Origin: Eucommia ulmoides
Taxonomy: Eukaryota > Streptophyta > Magnoliopsida > Garryales > Eucommiaceae
Reading direction: 5' to 3'
Assembly: GCA_016647705.1 (NCBI GenBank)
Contig: CM028335.1
Span: 1,798,001 to 1,862,000 of the forward strand
DNA length: 64,000 bases
The translations under genes were made by a program, and so were the position numbers. This document shows, in pieces, positions 46,741-59,399 of the stretch (positions are counted from its first letter, which is position 1; each line of letters begins with the position of its first letter). Under the pieces are notes generated by a model. It was not told the DNA's origin. It saw only the letters and a program-made list of their open reading frames with translations, and made no database searches.

Positions 46741-48277
46741 ACCACCTGATCCTAACTGGGTATCGAAATTGTTGAATGAACCCAACTGTATTTCAATCAA
46801 TAGAGGGATCCTATTAACAAATATAGAATGATTTACCTCTATTAATGTGTTGTTACCTTCCATTTCAGACTAGTCAATATTTATGTATATACACTCCCTA
46901 AATTTGTGCTAAAACTATGCAACAATTTGGCAAAAAAAATTATTTTTAAAAAATCATAGATTTTTTTCCCTACCGTCTTCGTTGATCCATCGTTCATTTA
47001 TACAAGAATGATCTCCATTTCACTATTTTTAAGATGAGACGTCAATCGTTTTTTTTTTTGGAGTGCTGGATAGAAATTCATATTATATTCAACATTGTAT
47101 GTATTACAAGATGAAAAAATACATTGTTAAGTTTGTTTGTTGGAATTACATATAATATGAACTAATTGTAAAGTAAAATTTATGTCTTTTGTGAAATATG
47201 CAATCATAATACTCGTCGTTTGTTTGGATGTTGAAAATATTCGATGATATATTCAACATAGTATGCATTACAAGACGAAAAAAATACATTATTATATTTG
47301 TGTATTGGTATTACATATAACATGAATTACTTATAAATTAGAGTATATGTCTTCCGCGAAGCACACAATTATAACCCTTGTCTTTATTTGGATATTGAAT
47401 ATAACATTCATTAATTACCACGCTTGTTATTTCTGTAAAATATTTTTTTTGTTAACACCATTTAATTAATAAGAAAAACTATTAAATTCTCTAGATCTTT
47501 CAGGGGTATTTTAGTCATTATAATTTTTGCCCTTTTAAACTTGAGATTAAATAATTCAAAATTGGGAGTAAACAATTCAAAAAGTCAAGTCAATGAAATT
47601 AATTAGTTTAATCGCAAACAATTAGTATTAATTGGTAATTTGGTTCTTAATTTGGGTCCACCTAATAATTTTTTATAATTTTTATTTTTCTTCTAATAAA
47701 TTGTCAAATTATTTATGCATGGTGATTAATTTTTTTTAACAAGTCACAAAAAAATTTCTTACACATCTATAGGTATAGATTCAAACTAAATTCGTATATC
47801 ATTGCCTAACTATGAAAGTGTATTTTTTTTTTTTCTAAATCAAAATCACCTTTTTATTCTATACTTTCGAGCACAAATTATACACTAATCTATATAATAA
47901 AACAACTAAGTATACAGTTTTTAGACATATTTTCAAATAGATTTCAATTAGATATCTTGAGAGAATATTAAAGAAAACAATATTTTATTACATATTTTGA
48001 GAGAATATTAAAGAAAACAATGTTCTATTACCCATGCACCTCTTTTTCTCTCTTAATTCTTTGGATTTCTTCAAACGTTTTTGGGGTTAATGCTCCGGAC
48101 ACCCCTCTCATTGCTTAAAAAATCAATGACACCAGTTCACATGCTTGAACTACCAAGAAATCCTTGTTAGAAAAAAGAGAGGGCAAAATCACTATTTTAT
48201 CCTTTCAAGAAATTTAAAAAGTAAAGCAAAACGTTGATAGCATAATTACTATTGTGCACTTTATAAAAAAAAAATAT
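46741..48277. repeat. AT-rich sequence with a tandem duplication of about 165 bp
   Basis: Units near 47080-47240 and 47248-47405 share atattcaacat, a tattacaagac segment, tacatataa(t/c)atgaa and a tttggat(g/a)ttgaa end. The rest has no recognisable gene. Confidence 0.55.
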
Positions 48278-48627
48278 TAAAGGCACTTTTTCCCTTGTGA
48301 TTTGATAAAATTCCACTTTACCCCTGTAATATTTTCATCAGTATTAACCCCTATGCATTTTAGAGACTAAAGTGCAATAGTTATATTTTCTATTAAAATT
48401 AATAGTCAAACTTAAAAATTTTAAATTGATAAGCTATTTAATATTAATTGAAATTTATACTCTTAAACTGATTTAATAGGGACTATTTCAACATCCATCC
48501 AAAATTCAAGGTTAAAAAAAAAATATAGATTTTTTAATTTTCTTTCTTTTTCCTCCATCGACCATGACGACAACCCCTGCCTCCTTCACTACCCACACAC
48601 GACCTCTACCACCCGTATCACTTCCTG

Positions 48628-48672
<45 letters not shown>

Positions 48673-49442
48673 AAAAGAGAAACAAATAACAGAAATCAGT
48701 AATTGTAGTAGTGGTGATGGTAGTGGCGGCAAGGGCAGTGGAAACAACAGTATTCCATGGCGGGAGGAATATGAATGAAATAAAAAAAAAAAAAAAATAC
48801 ATTTTTGACTCTTGAATTTTGGATTATTATTTAAATGGATGTCTTTCTTGAGTTATTAAGAATAATGATGAAAGTACCCTTACATTTGATAATTTCTATC
48901 AAATTTTATAAAACAGTAAGCCATTAGCCTTTAGTTTTAACCACAAGATGGTAGTGCTAATGAAAATACTACAGAGATTAAAGAGATATTCTTTCTTTTT
49001 CCTCCATCGACCATGATAACAACCCCTTCCTCCACCACCCACACACGGCCTCTACCGCCCATATCACTTCCTCGTTGAGATAGAGATATATAGAGAGGGG
49101 GAGGGAGGGGGAAAGAGAAACAACGAGCATAAATCGGAGATTGTAGTCGTGGTGATGGTTGTGAGAGCATGGGCAGTGGAAACAATAGTATTCCATGAGG
49201 AATATGAATGAAATAAGAAAAAATACACTTTGCGCTCTTGAATTTTGGATGATTATTTAAATGGATATCTCTCTTGAGTTATTAAGAAAAATGATGAAAG
49301 TACCCTTACATTTGATCATTTCTATCAAATTTTATAAAATATTTAACCATTACACTTTAGTATTAACCCCAAGATGGGTAAGTACTAATGAAAATACTGC
49401 AGGGATTAAAGTGACATTCGGCCAAACTATATGGCAAAGGGC
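48278..49442. mobile_element. 1.2-kb element with long inverted ends and an internal duplication
   Basis: The first about 100 bp (including cactttacccctgtaat, attttcatcagtattaaccc and actaaagtgcaatag) are an imperfect reverse complement of the last about 100 bp (attacactttagtattaacc, actaatgaaaatactgcagg). Between them lie two direct copies of about 440 bp (48535-48984 and 48985-49415). Each has a GC-richer half with a tcctccatcgaccatgac segment and a GA run (long, 48633-48671, in the first). No transposase is seen. It fits a large MITE or Mutator-like non-autonomous transposon. Confidence 0.6.
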
Positions 49443-49538
49443 TACTAACCCCCAAAAAACTACACTTATTTTCAATAATTTTAATAATGTTTTCCCTTTT
49501 ACATCTTCCTGTTTTCAAAGAAACCCAAATAGTCCAAC

Positions 49539-49770
49539 TGTTGGGTTTATCCTACATCGGATGTGGAAATCGCTAGTGGTTAAGTTATGAGTATGAGTGA
49601 AAGGCTCACATCGTGAGCTAATTTTTGGGGTTGAAAGAGACTCAAGACCACTATACATTGGTATCAGAGCGCCCATATTACAAAACTCTAGCCCAACAAT
49701 GGCCATAGGGCTAGGGAGATACTGGTTGAGGTTTAGATGACTAAGGGCTCGATGTGTAAGGGAGATATTG
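49539..49770 (+). mobile_element. TRIM-like miniature LTR element
   Basis: A 119-bp LTR (49539-49657) starts TGTTGGG, carries a tcctacatcgg motif and ends TATACA. It is followed after one base by TGGTATCAGAGC (49659-49670), the initiator-tRNA-Met primer site. A purine-rich polypurine-like tract (taagggagata, 49758-49768) then precedes ttgggcctag, a possible truncated start of the 3' LTR. This is the architecture of plant TRIM elements, with no protein coded. Confidence 0.55.
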
Positions 49771-50669
49771 GGCCTAGTACACTACATTGTATAGATGAGA
49801 TTTCCAATTGTCGAGACATATGGAATCCTACTCATCGCAATCTTCAATTTGGAAGATCTTCTCAGAAAGATAAATTCCATGTTGGATTGGGTGATAGGTC
49901 ATTTAGGAATTCACCAAACTGAATCGCTCTAGCACATTATCTATATATCCAGATTCGAATAAACCTAGCATCATTTTAGATCTATCACTATATATCTTCA
50001 TGCCTAGTATGTAGGTTGCTTTTCCAAATACTTCATGGGGAAACTTTGAGAAAGCCATATTTCAGTGGTTGACAACATTCCTACATTTAGTAATAAGACA
50101 CTTGTATTGCTTCTAGGAGAACTGTTTCTCTACTACCGAAACCAGATTAGATCTAGCCACTCTAGGAAGAGCATTCTCAAATCACATCTGAGAAACTACT
50201 GACTTTGAGGCTGAAGTACTAGAAGAGGCAATCAATTTAATTAGATTTAATATTTATACTTTTATTTATTTTAGGTTGAAACGGATAGATTCGAATTTAA
50301 GGAAAATGATATTAAATGTAATTTAGATTTATTATATTTGGTTTCGTAAATCTTATGATTTTAATATCCAATTCCTTCAGTAATCCCTTGTGGCACCAAT
50401 TGAAATCACATTGCTTTAGGCAAAGTTTTGGATGAATTATATTAAATTTAATCACATAGGACATGTCTCTTTTTACTAAAAATAGTAAATCCTATCTTGC
50501 ATACTTGTATATTTACATAAATGTTTCTCTATAACCAAGTATAAAACTCAGTATCATCAAAGTATAACAACCTGTATGTGTAATACACAGTAGCTCAGGT
50601 TTAAAGATCACAAGTGCAATCATAACTCAGATATTCCATTTTGGTATTGAGCGAAACTACCATGTATAA
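49771..50669. other. intergenic, no gene recognised
   Basis: Contains a phrase gactttgaggctgaagt (50196-50220 area) with neighbouring words that recur near 61835-61960, followed in both by a gatagat..cgattt/gaattt segment. This is probably a dispersed retroelement-derived repeat. No frame is supportable. Confidence 0.35.
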
Positions 50670-53364
50670 TGTCATAACCCGTCCCGGACACCCGTCATCC
50701 CGAGGTGGGCGTGACTACAACGTGACCAATACCCAAATAACCAAACGAATGACAATATACACCCACTGTATAATACAAACGTCTACTATGGGGAACACAC
50801 CTGTCCCGAAATTTTCATTAGCTAAAAGTATTTATCCATTAATCTTTTTTTTTAATAGGTTCGCCCTTGACAACTTCTCTCAAACGCCTATATGACTTCA
50901 TCACGTAGCTCTACCTAGTGCCAGTAGGGAACCGACTCCTAGCTGTTATACCTACGAGTGTACTGCCTTCTTAGTAAAACATTTTTAAAATATTAATATG
51001 TTCTAAATATTTCCACAATTTAGTATGAATCAAGCACAAGTATATAAGCAATGAAAATAAAGTGGTATAGATAAGTTCCATCTAGTATAAAATCATACCA
51101 GTCATCATAATGAATAATATCAAATCAATCAATATACTTAAAACACCACATCTCAAGCACCAATCTCAAACACACACCTCCAACACACACACACTGGCCA
51201 ACTCTAGTGATCGTTTTAACCTCACGATTGGGAGTTTGCAACGGTACCGTACCATCCGTAGAATATGCCTTCCTACGAACACTCATCACTCCGCCGAAGC
51301 GGATAATCACTGCGCAGTATAAACGTCTAACATCACTCTGCCGAAGCAGATTAACATCACTCCGCCGTAGCGGATAACATCACTCCGCCGAAGCGGATAA
51401 TCTCACTCTACTGAAATAGATAAATACTAGGGCATCGTCAAATCAAATACAACATCATCGAATCACAACTCAATAAATATCGTCAAATCATCACGTCTAT
51501 CTCTTTTCCTCAAAACCAACTTTTAACCCCAAAAGCATATTTCACACTTTCCTTTTTAGAGAAACTGTCTGATTATTTCAAAACTACTTTTCCACCCTTT
51601 ATTTTTCTTTTGAAAACCAAATATTTTTAGGAAAACAGATGTTTTCTATTTCCTTTTAAAAACACCGTCTGATTTTATCAAATTCAACAAAAATTCATTT
51701 TCAGTTTCATTTTGGAAACCATCGAAATCTTCCAAAAGCCGTTTACCAACTCACCCAAATCCTGCTTGATCCATATCATTTATAAATTTATACAATTTAA
51801 GTAAATACATATTTCATCATACACATACATAGAAAGATAGTTTGGTAAGAAGACAGTACACTCACCTCATGATTCGCTCCCAAAAGCTTTTACTGACTAC
51901 TCTCTACCGAAACTCCGGTGCCTGCAAACCTAATAATAATAGGGCCTAAATTAATATCGTATTTAAAATAACCTAATTAGACGAATCCAAGTCCTAATTC
52001 TTCATAGTTTTCCCACTCCCCATATTTTATCAAAATAAGAAATTATTATTCGTTTTAATTTTGCTCCGTTAAGTTTACTGTACTCGTTTGTTAAAAATTA
52101 GCGATTGTAAAAATGTTATTACGCCAACGACCATTTCTATTGCAAATGCGACAAATCTTCATGCTCAACCATTTAATTCAATCGATAACGATATCCGATG
52201 AAAATGTTACCTGTTCCGAAACGTTCACTGGCCGCGAGATGGATTTTGAATTTTATTGGGGTTGCTTTTGTAATTTCTCTTTTTTCTTTTTTTTTTTCTT
52301 TCCTTTTCTTCCTTTTTTTTTTTTTTTTTTTTTTTTTTCGGTTTCGTGCACCCGCCGGACCTCTTCAACGCCGGCCGATCTTCACTCCTCCCGCTGATCT
52401 TCACTATCAACGTTTAGGCACACGCACACACCACGCCGAACACCTCCCATACCCACACATGCGAAATCGCCGGAGGAACGACGACGAACTCACCAACTGC
52501 GGCCACCGAACCCGTCACCGCCGATCCTCTCTCTGTCCTCTCTTTTTGTCAACTCCGGCGACCACCACCCATATATCTTACCGATGATCACCCCAATCAC
52601 ATACCCTTGGAATCAGAGCGCACACATGCATACACACCCCTGCAACCGAAACACCCTGCTCGTCGAAGAACCGTCCACCGTCAGCGATCCCGAACAGCAA
52701 CCCTATACACCCTCACGTCTGAACACAACATCCCTGATTACACCTTCTCACACCCACAATCGCTGGCTGATCGGAACCATTCCCCTCCTTCCGTCGATCT
52801 CGAACACCCGACGCCCTCCCTCCGTTCTTCTCTTTCTCTCTCTAGATTCTTTTCTGATTTTTTTTTTCTTTTTTTTTCAGATTTCCTCCGCTTTTGAGAT
52901 CTGCATTCATGATGTTCGTGCATGGTTTTTATATGCATGAAATAAGTGGATGGATTGCTTGATCAAATCTTGCCACGTCGCCGGTCTTCACCCTTCTCTC
53001 TGTTTCGGTTCATGGTTCGGCCGGCAAGCACAGCACACACGCACGTGTATATGTTATATATATGTGTGTGTTTTAAAAAAACTTTTGTTTTATTACACTT
53101 TTCTCCCCCTAACTTCTTTACATTTCTTATTTGAGCCCAATGTACTATTTTCAATTTTCTTAAATAGTAGTTTGCACCTTTAAAATTTTTAGTTTAAAAT
53201 TTAAGCGACAATTTGAATCCCATCGTTTAGAATAAATATTTCTAAATTTTTAATTGACCCAAAAATTTAATTAGGCTTTCAATTAACTCCATTTTTACCC
53301 CGTAATTTCCTAAATGCTCTAAAGTGAAAATAAAATGACATACGTGGGAGATCGGGGTCTTACA
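50670..53364 (+). mobile_element. solo LTR, 2695 bp (family 1)
   Basis: Starts TGTCATAACCCG and ends GGGGTCTTACA. It is flanked by TATAA on both sides (50665-50669 and 53365-53369), a perfect 5-bp target duplication. It is the same family as 35011-37669 in opposite orientation, with the shared catcactccgccgaagcgg repeats at 51290-51400. A poly(T) and CT-rich section (52270-52340) and a GC-richer section (52340-52700) give several low-complexity open frames that I do not consider genes. No internal retroelement sequence adjoins it. Confidence 0.85.
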
Positions 53365-54531
53365 TATAAGATATCTTGCGTGATCACATTTAGGCCCTTA
53401 CCACACTCATATGTTCCCTTGTGGTGCTCTAGTATCTCATATTAATGGTTAAAACTCATCATTCTTATAAGAGAAAATACCATAACTAAAGTGGATTGCT
53501 AAAGACTTGTTTGAACAATCTAATACCGACTAGGAACATTTCAGGATACAAGTTACAAAATATCTATGGTCTCTGCCTTTTAATCACATTAAAAAATGCA
53601 AGATATATATATAGTAATTAATAATTTTACAGATAAACGTCATTGAACGTATAAATGCAAGATTGACCGTATGCCTTACATCCAATAATATGTTTAGAAA
53701 ATATTAAGTATTTTTTTATATAAATGCTATTGGGATTTTGTGGGGGCTTTTTAGTTGATTTAGGTGTTATGGTTCGATTATATTTCTAATTATATAGTTT
53801 CATATTTAAAAAATATGTGATAGGTTATGGGCTACTAGTCTGCCATAGTCATGTCCTAACATACCTATATTTAAAATAGAGAGATGGAGATATCTCATTT
53901 TTTAGATCTATTTTTTTTCTTCACTAGCTCCGATCTTAGACAAAGCAGATGGCGGTGACTAGGGTTGCAGGTTCAGGTTAGTGGTTGGCTCGATGTGAGA
54001 TAGAGACTCCATAGTGGTGAGTCTAGTGACCAGAGTTGTTGTGGGTTAGTTATGCTGGAGAGAGAGGGAGAGTATTGTCTTTAATGATTTACTAGTGTTG
54101 CCCAGTTGAAGAACATCTCAATCATTCGGGAAACAATTAACACCAGTTGTACAATAACTAGTGTTTCTCAGTTGAAGAACATCTCAATTATTCAGGAAAC
54201 AAAAACACCAGTTGTACAAAAATAGGAAGCTCAAGTTCAACTTTATGCCTATGAGTTTTTTGAATGTTTCCCTTGATCAAGTTATGTCTTGCGTAATTCA
54301 ATCATAACTAATCCACATCGTAGTCCAAATTGACAAAAAAGAAAAGAAAAGTAAAGACATTGTGAGAACGAACTTATATTTATTTGAAATAACATTGCAA
54401 TATAAGATGAGACTTCCATAAGGACAAAGGTGAACAAAAGAAAATGAGCAACATGACATGACTTTGATAGTTTCTTCTTTTATTGAACAACAACCTTGCT
54501 ATATTGTGGCTTCAAGAACAGCAACAACAAC
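53365..54531. repeat. intergenic, with a small tandem repeat
   Basis: No gene recognised. 54098-54222 contains two units of about 65 bp sharing cagttgaagaacatctcaat and accagttgtacaa. Confidence 0.5.
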
Positions 54532-54894
54532 TTAGTTGGTTGAGGCATCGATGCAAAGCCACTGGCCAACAAAGATGGTGTCGCAAACAAGATTAGGGTT
54601 GATCTTGCTGAAAGTATCGGCATCTAGGTTGAATTCTTGGGCAATACTAAAGCAAGTGTCGCCTAGTTGTACACTGTAATTGGAGTTACAAACCAGAGTC
54701 GATTTTGCATTTGCACGTCCAACTGTAATGTCCAAAGATTTATTTAAAAAAAATCAATACTAAAATTTAAAAAATAACGTTAAATCAATCAGGACTTACT
54801 ACCTAGTAGCTTGCTCTCAGCAGAGAAGGCAAAGAGGAGACACGAGTAGGACCATGTTGAAGAACACAATTGCATTCTTTGCGTACTTCACCAT
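54532..54894 (-). pseudogene. small secreted LysM protein, frame-disrupted in the signal peptide
   Basis: Exon 1 (54894-54803) begins MVKYAKNAIVFFNMVLL, a signal-peptide-like start. A GT-AG intron (54802-54723) joins it to exon 2 (54722-54532), which encodes one LysM domain: YSVQLGDTCFSIAQEFNL, then TFSKINPNLVC and FVGQWLCID. LysM domains bind N-acetylglucosamine polymers; plant proteins of this size are small, probably extracellular. As given, exon 1 runs into TGA after CLLC. Reading one base over within exon 1 gives FSAESKLL, which joins exon 2 in frame, so a one-base indel sits near gtgtctcctc. It is either a recent pseudogene or an assembly error. A TATA box lies 77 nt upstream of the ATG. 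Confidence 0.75.
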
Positions 54895-54970
54895 TTTCAC
54901 TTCTTAAACTCTCCTTTGGAAGAATTTTTTTTTTTAATTGTGTTGTGTCTTCATAATTTTTAGACTCCTA

Positions 54971-54977
54971 TTTTATA
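54971..54977 (-). promoter_or_regulatory. TATA box of the LysM gene
   Basis: TATAAAA on the minus strand, 77 nt upstream of the ATG at 54894. Confidence 0.55.
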
Positions 54978-55425
54978 GATAAAATTATGAAGATTGGGGG
55001 GACGAAGCCGGCTTCTCCATATCTCAAAACATATAATTCTTGTTTTGGCATTGTTTTCCCTGTTGACACACAACTTGATCAAGAAAAAATGAGCGAGTAG
55101 TTAGTGATATTTGCATCTATAGTTCAATATAATTCAGCTATATTCCAATATCTTGTCTAGTTTAAGTGTCAAGATCCTTTGTTTTTTCATAACAATCTCT
55201 TTATGAAATCGGAAATTTCAATATGAACACCACAAGAAATAGTTAAAAGCCGGCTGCTTTATTCATTAATTACTCAAAAAGAAAATGTATAACTGGATGA
55301 AGTTTGTGCCCATATGTAGATCAATCCAATGCAGTTTGTCTAAAAGTAGGAGCCCCATGAAGAGTGAAGAGGACACTAACACAAACACCACCACAGAAGA
55401 GAATAGAGAAATAGAATCAGTGAAA

Positions 55426-55818
55426 ATGGCCAAATACACAAAGAAAGCAACCATCTTTTTTTAACATGATCGTACTCATTTCTCTTTGCCTCTTTTTCGC
55501 GGCAGATAGCAGACAACTTGGCAGTAAGTCTTGATTGATCGTTACTCTTTCTTCTTTTCATTTTTTTTAGTTCAATAAAATTTAATTCAAAAGAAATCAA
55601 GCTCTTGTTTTTTTTTTTTGGTTGCAGTTGGATTATCGAAACAAGAGTAGGTTTTGGTTTGCAACTTGGTTTACAGTGCAGAAAAATGAGACACATGCTT
55701 CAGTGTAGGCCAACAATTCAAATTAGATGCTGAAACTTTTAGCGAAATCAATCCCAATCTTAACTGCGACGGAATCTTCGTCGGCCAGTGGCATTGCGTC
55801 GATGGATCGTCAAATTGA
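55426..55818 (+). pseudogene. second LysM gene, broken
   Basis: The ATG at 55426 (MAKYTKKATIFF) matches the start of the minus-strand LysM gene. An extra T in the poly(T) at about 55454-55461 shifts the frame before the signal-peptide segment MIVLISLCLFFAADSRQL. A GTAAGT donor near 55528 and a TTGCAG acceptor at about 55626 delimit an intron. Exon 2 carries two in-frame stops (TAG and TGA) before the well-preserved LysM half DTCFSVGQQFKLDAETFSEI, then NPNLNC and FVGQWHCVD, ending with TGA at 55818. It is divergent to the other LysM gene, with about 530 bp between the start codons. Clearly a pseudogene. Confidence 0.85.
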
Positions 55819-56310
55819 GTTGCTAATTTTCAAGCCACAAATAATGCAGTATCTTTTTGATGAAGAATAAACAAAAGACTTGCTTGCTATATTACTCTCT
55901 TTGTGTTTTTTAAGTGAAGTATTGTATACCCGTACCTAAGAACAGTAATGTAATATGTTCTTAATTACTAATAAAATAGAATAATTTTGTTTTCAGATAT
56001 ATATTATACCTTAGAAAATTATGACCAAGGTAATTATATAACACAGAAACAATAGTTATCTCTGTAAATTAAAAAAATAAAATTATCAAATAAAGTATAA
56101 TAAATTTTAGTGTAAATTCGTATTGCATTTTGACAGTAATTCTCTAAAATCCTTGTATTTAAATTGCATCTTCCACTATCTCCAAACAATTAGAACATTT
56201 AAATTCAAATACGTTCACAAAGAAAATATAAGAGCAGCAAGCTAACTAACAAACTCTTGAAGAAACTACGTAATACTAATAGAAAAAACAATTTAAAAAA
56301 AAATAAAAAT
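55819..56310. other. intergenic AT-rich sequence
   Basis: Downstream of the LysM pseudogene; nothing recognised. Confidence 0.4.
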
Positions 56311-56666
56311 TATATATACTCCGAAAATTTAGATTCTTGAAAATATTATTTTATATAAAAGTTTAATATTTTTTGAAATATTTTACGAATTTATGATATA
56401 AATAATATTTGATAATTTTTAAGAGCTAAATGTTTATTTTAAATTAATTTTAGAAGTTTTGGGACTATTGAGTTATTTAAAATTTACTTTTAAGAGTTTT
56501 GGAGTATAATTAATATTTTCTTTATTTTTAGAGAATTATTAATATAAATTTTAAGAGTTTTGGAGTATAATTAATATTTTCTTTATTTTCAGAGAATTAT
56601 TAATATAAATAAGTGATGACTCATAATTTTAACTCATGAGTCACCACTTACGTGTTTATATATAAA

Positions 56667-56706
<40 letters not shown>

Positions 56707-57684
56707 GGATTCAGAAATGATCATATGAAATGATCATATGAAGAGAAATAATGACACTTGATGGAAAAATAATACATATAAAGTTACAATAATAGGATAC
56801 GGAAAGTTTTTAGCGAGAAAAGAGATTCCGATTGGATTTCGACTCAGATTTTAGGTAGAATTTTTAACTCTTCTAATATTTGTATTTAATCTGTCTATTG
56901 AATGATTTACGTTATTATTGTCGGTGAATTTATCGTTGTTAGTTCGCATGAAATAATTATGATTATGTGAAAATTATGTGAAAATCATGTCAATGTGTTT
57001 TATTTGTCGTGATAATGAAATGCATGTATTATAGAGGTTGGAGTTCTACTGAGTGTTGGCTCACAACCCCACAGTTTTGATTGCATGACCTGTGAGAGTG
57101 AAACGGCGCTAGAAATTATGTTAGAGTTTATATTTAACGTGTAATAGTTGTATTTGTTATTTATATAAATAATCAATAGTTGAATTGGAAATTCCTTAAT
57201 GCCAAGTCATTGTTACCATATTAATAATAAATGATACGAATGATATGTGGCTTATTATTAACTAAGCCACTGTTACGGAATTATGTTGATAGTTGAATCG
57301 GAATTCCTTAATGAATTAACTAAGCCACTATTCTTTAATGAATTTCTATAAGTCAGTTTTGTTATTTTGTTGATAGTTGGATGTAATTTTATTCAACTAT
57401 CGATTAATTATAATTTATCTATTTAATTATTTGTTATTAATTAATTTATAAATGGCGAATTATTCATGGTGGAATTTTATTTGAATTTCTATTTAATTTA
57501 TAATAGTTGTATTTATTATTTATATTTATAAAATTGACGCGATAATTCAATAATTACAATTATCGCCGTAGTTTTGTAAAATTTGTCGGATTTATATAAA
57601 AATAAAATTTTAGTCAATCGACTTTAATGTTAATTCTCCGAGCGGAGAAACCACGTGGCGGCTTTGGGAAACCGGGCCGTTACA
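56311..57684 (-). mobile_element. LTR of about 1374 bp (family 2)
   Basis: On the minus strand it starts TGTAACGGCCCGG (57684) and runs to ...CGGAGTATATATA (about 56311), where the terminal bases have decayed from the GAGTATTACA seen in the sister copy. It is reverse-complementary in order to 57744-59316. It contains an (AAT)n microsatellite (56667-56706) and a tandem pair of 59 bp (ttaagagttttggagtataa, 56490-56607). No clear target duplication. Probably a solo LTR of a Ty3/gypsy-like element. Confidence 0.7.
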
Positions 57685-57743
57685 TCTTCAATACCAACTA
57701 TGCTAAAAAAAACATCAATATGCTTAGTTTTAAAGTAATAAAC

Positions 57744-59316
57744 TGTAACAACTCGATTTCTCAGGGCCGCTACGCTGTTTCTCCTACGAGAGAACTTAAC
57801 TAAAAGCGAATCACCAATATTTTTATTTTATATAATCAGATGAATTTTACAAATAACGGCGATAATTTTAGTTGTTGATTTTGCAATGGTAACCAATAAA
57901 TAGAATAATTAAAATTTAAATCCAACCGAATAACCAATAATTTATTATGAATTAATCGGAGAAATTTTACAACCAACGGCGACAATCACAAATATCGAAT
58001 TGATTGATTTAATTTTTAAACCGATAAATAGTGAATTCAACTATTACCAATTAATTAGAAATTCAGCTGAAATTCCTATCTCCGCATTATTTTTAAATAC
58101 CCAAATAAATTTCTGGCACCGGTCAATTTAAACCTTAAAATAAAATTTTACAATATACTTGAGTTTGATTATTAATAACCACTTTGATTATTAATAACCA
58201 GTTAATAAAGTAGATTAATTAATAACAATCTATTTTATTATATTTAATCAATATATATCATACTAATAATAATTTTGTTTTATTATTTAATCTCGACAAT
58301 AATCAATTTTGTCCCAACCGATTTCAAATACAATAATAATTTTGTAATTTAATATACAATTATAGCGTCAATTATAATTATCGATTTAAATTTTACAACA
58401 CGACGACAATAATTATATTCAATTTATCGAGTTAATTATTTTACAACAGTAAATATTAATTACAATTATTACAAATAGATTTTCTAATATAACTTCCGGT
58501 CGCCGTTTCGCTCTCACCGGTCCTACAATCAAAACTATGAAGTTGTGAACCAACGCTTAGTAGAATTCCAACCCCTCTAATACGTGCATTTAATTATCAC
58601 GACAAATCAAATACCTTGGCATGATTTTCACATAATCATAATTATTTCATGCGAATTAATAACGATAAATTCATCGACAATAATAACATACATCTCACAA
58701 TGAAAAAATTAAATACATATATTAAAAAAGTTAAAAATTCTACTTAATTCCAAGTCGGAATCTGAGTTGAAATATTCAAAATATGTAATACTATCACCGT
58801 TCAGCTATATGCGTCGTGTGTGTACATGTATATGTTGGTATTAAGGTTTTCCTTTTTTCTTCACCCCTAATCCACTTCGCTTCTCTCTCTATATATAATG
58901 AATGGATTGGCTTTTGATCACTTATCACTCTCTTTTTTCATCATCATCATTATTATTATTATTATTATATACACATACACGTGTCATTTAAACATACAAG
59001 TATATGCGTGATATTTGGGTTGTTTCCTTCTTTAAGAAGGAAACAAACCCAACCTCATATTTATTTATTTATTTATTATTTATATAATATCACTTTTTAA
59101 AATAAAAAAATATATTAATTATACCTCAAAACTCTTAAAAGTATATTTTAAATAACACATCAGTTGCAAAACTTTTAAAATCAATTTAAAATAAATAGTT
59201 AACTCTAAAAAATTATCAAATATTATTTTCATCATAAATTCGCAAAACAGCTCCAAAAATATTAAACTTTTATATAAAGTAATATTTTCAAGAATATAAA
59301 TTTTCGGAGTATTACA
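57744..59316 (+). mobile_element. solo LTR, 1573 bp (family 2)
   Basis: Starts TGTAACAACTCG and ends GGAGTATTACA. It is flanked by TAAAC on both sides (57739-57743 and 59317-59321), a perfect 5-bp target duplication. It contains an (ATT)n run (58943-58968). It lies head to head with 56311-57684, only 59 bp apart. No internal domain is present. Confidence 0.85.
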
Positions 59317-59399
59317 TAAACACCATATATATATATATATATGGGCGCGCGCGCGCACACGATTGCAAAAAAATTAAATTGACCCAAAATCTACCCAAA

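Noticed and set aside
48512..49196. Two related frames with serine/leucine repeats on the minus strand
   Set aside because: They are the duplicated insert of the long-TIR element; the serine/leucine runs are GA microsatellite, and there is no domain.
52198..52940. Several serine/proline-rich frames
   Set aside because: Within the plus-strand solo LTR and driven by poly(T), CT and CA repeats; no conserved domain.
55376..55696. 106-residue minus-strand frame
   Set aside because: Antisense shadow of the LysM pseudogene, which is recognised on the plus strand by its LysM motifs and intron.
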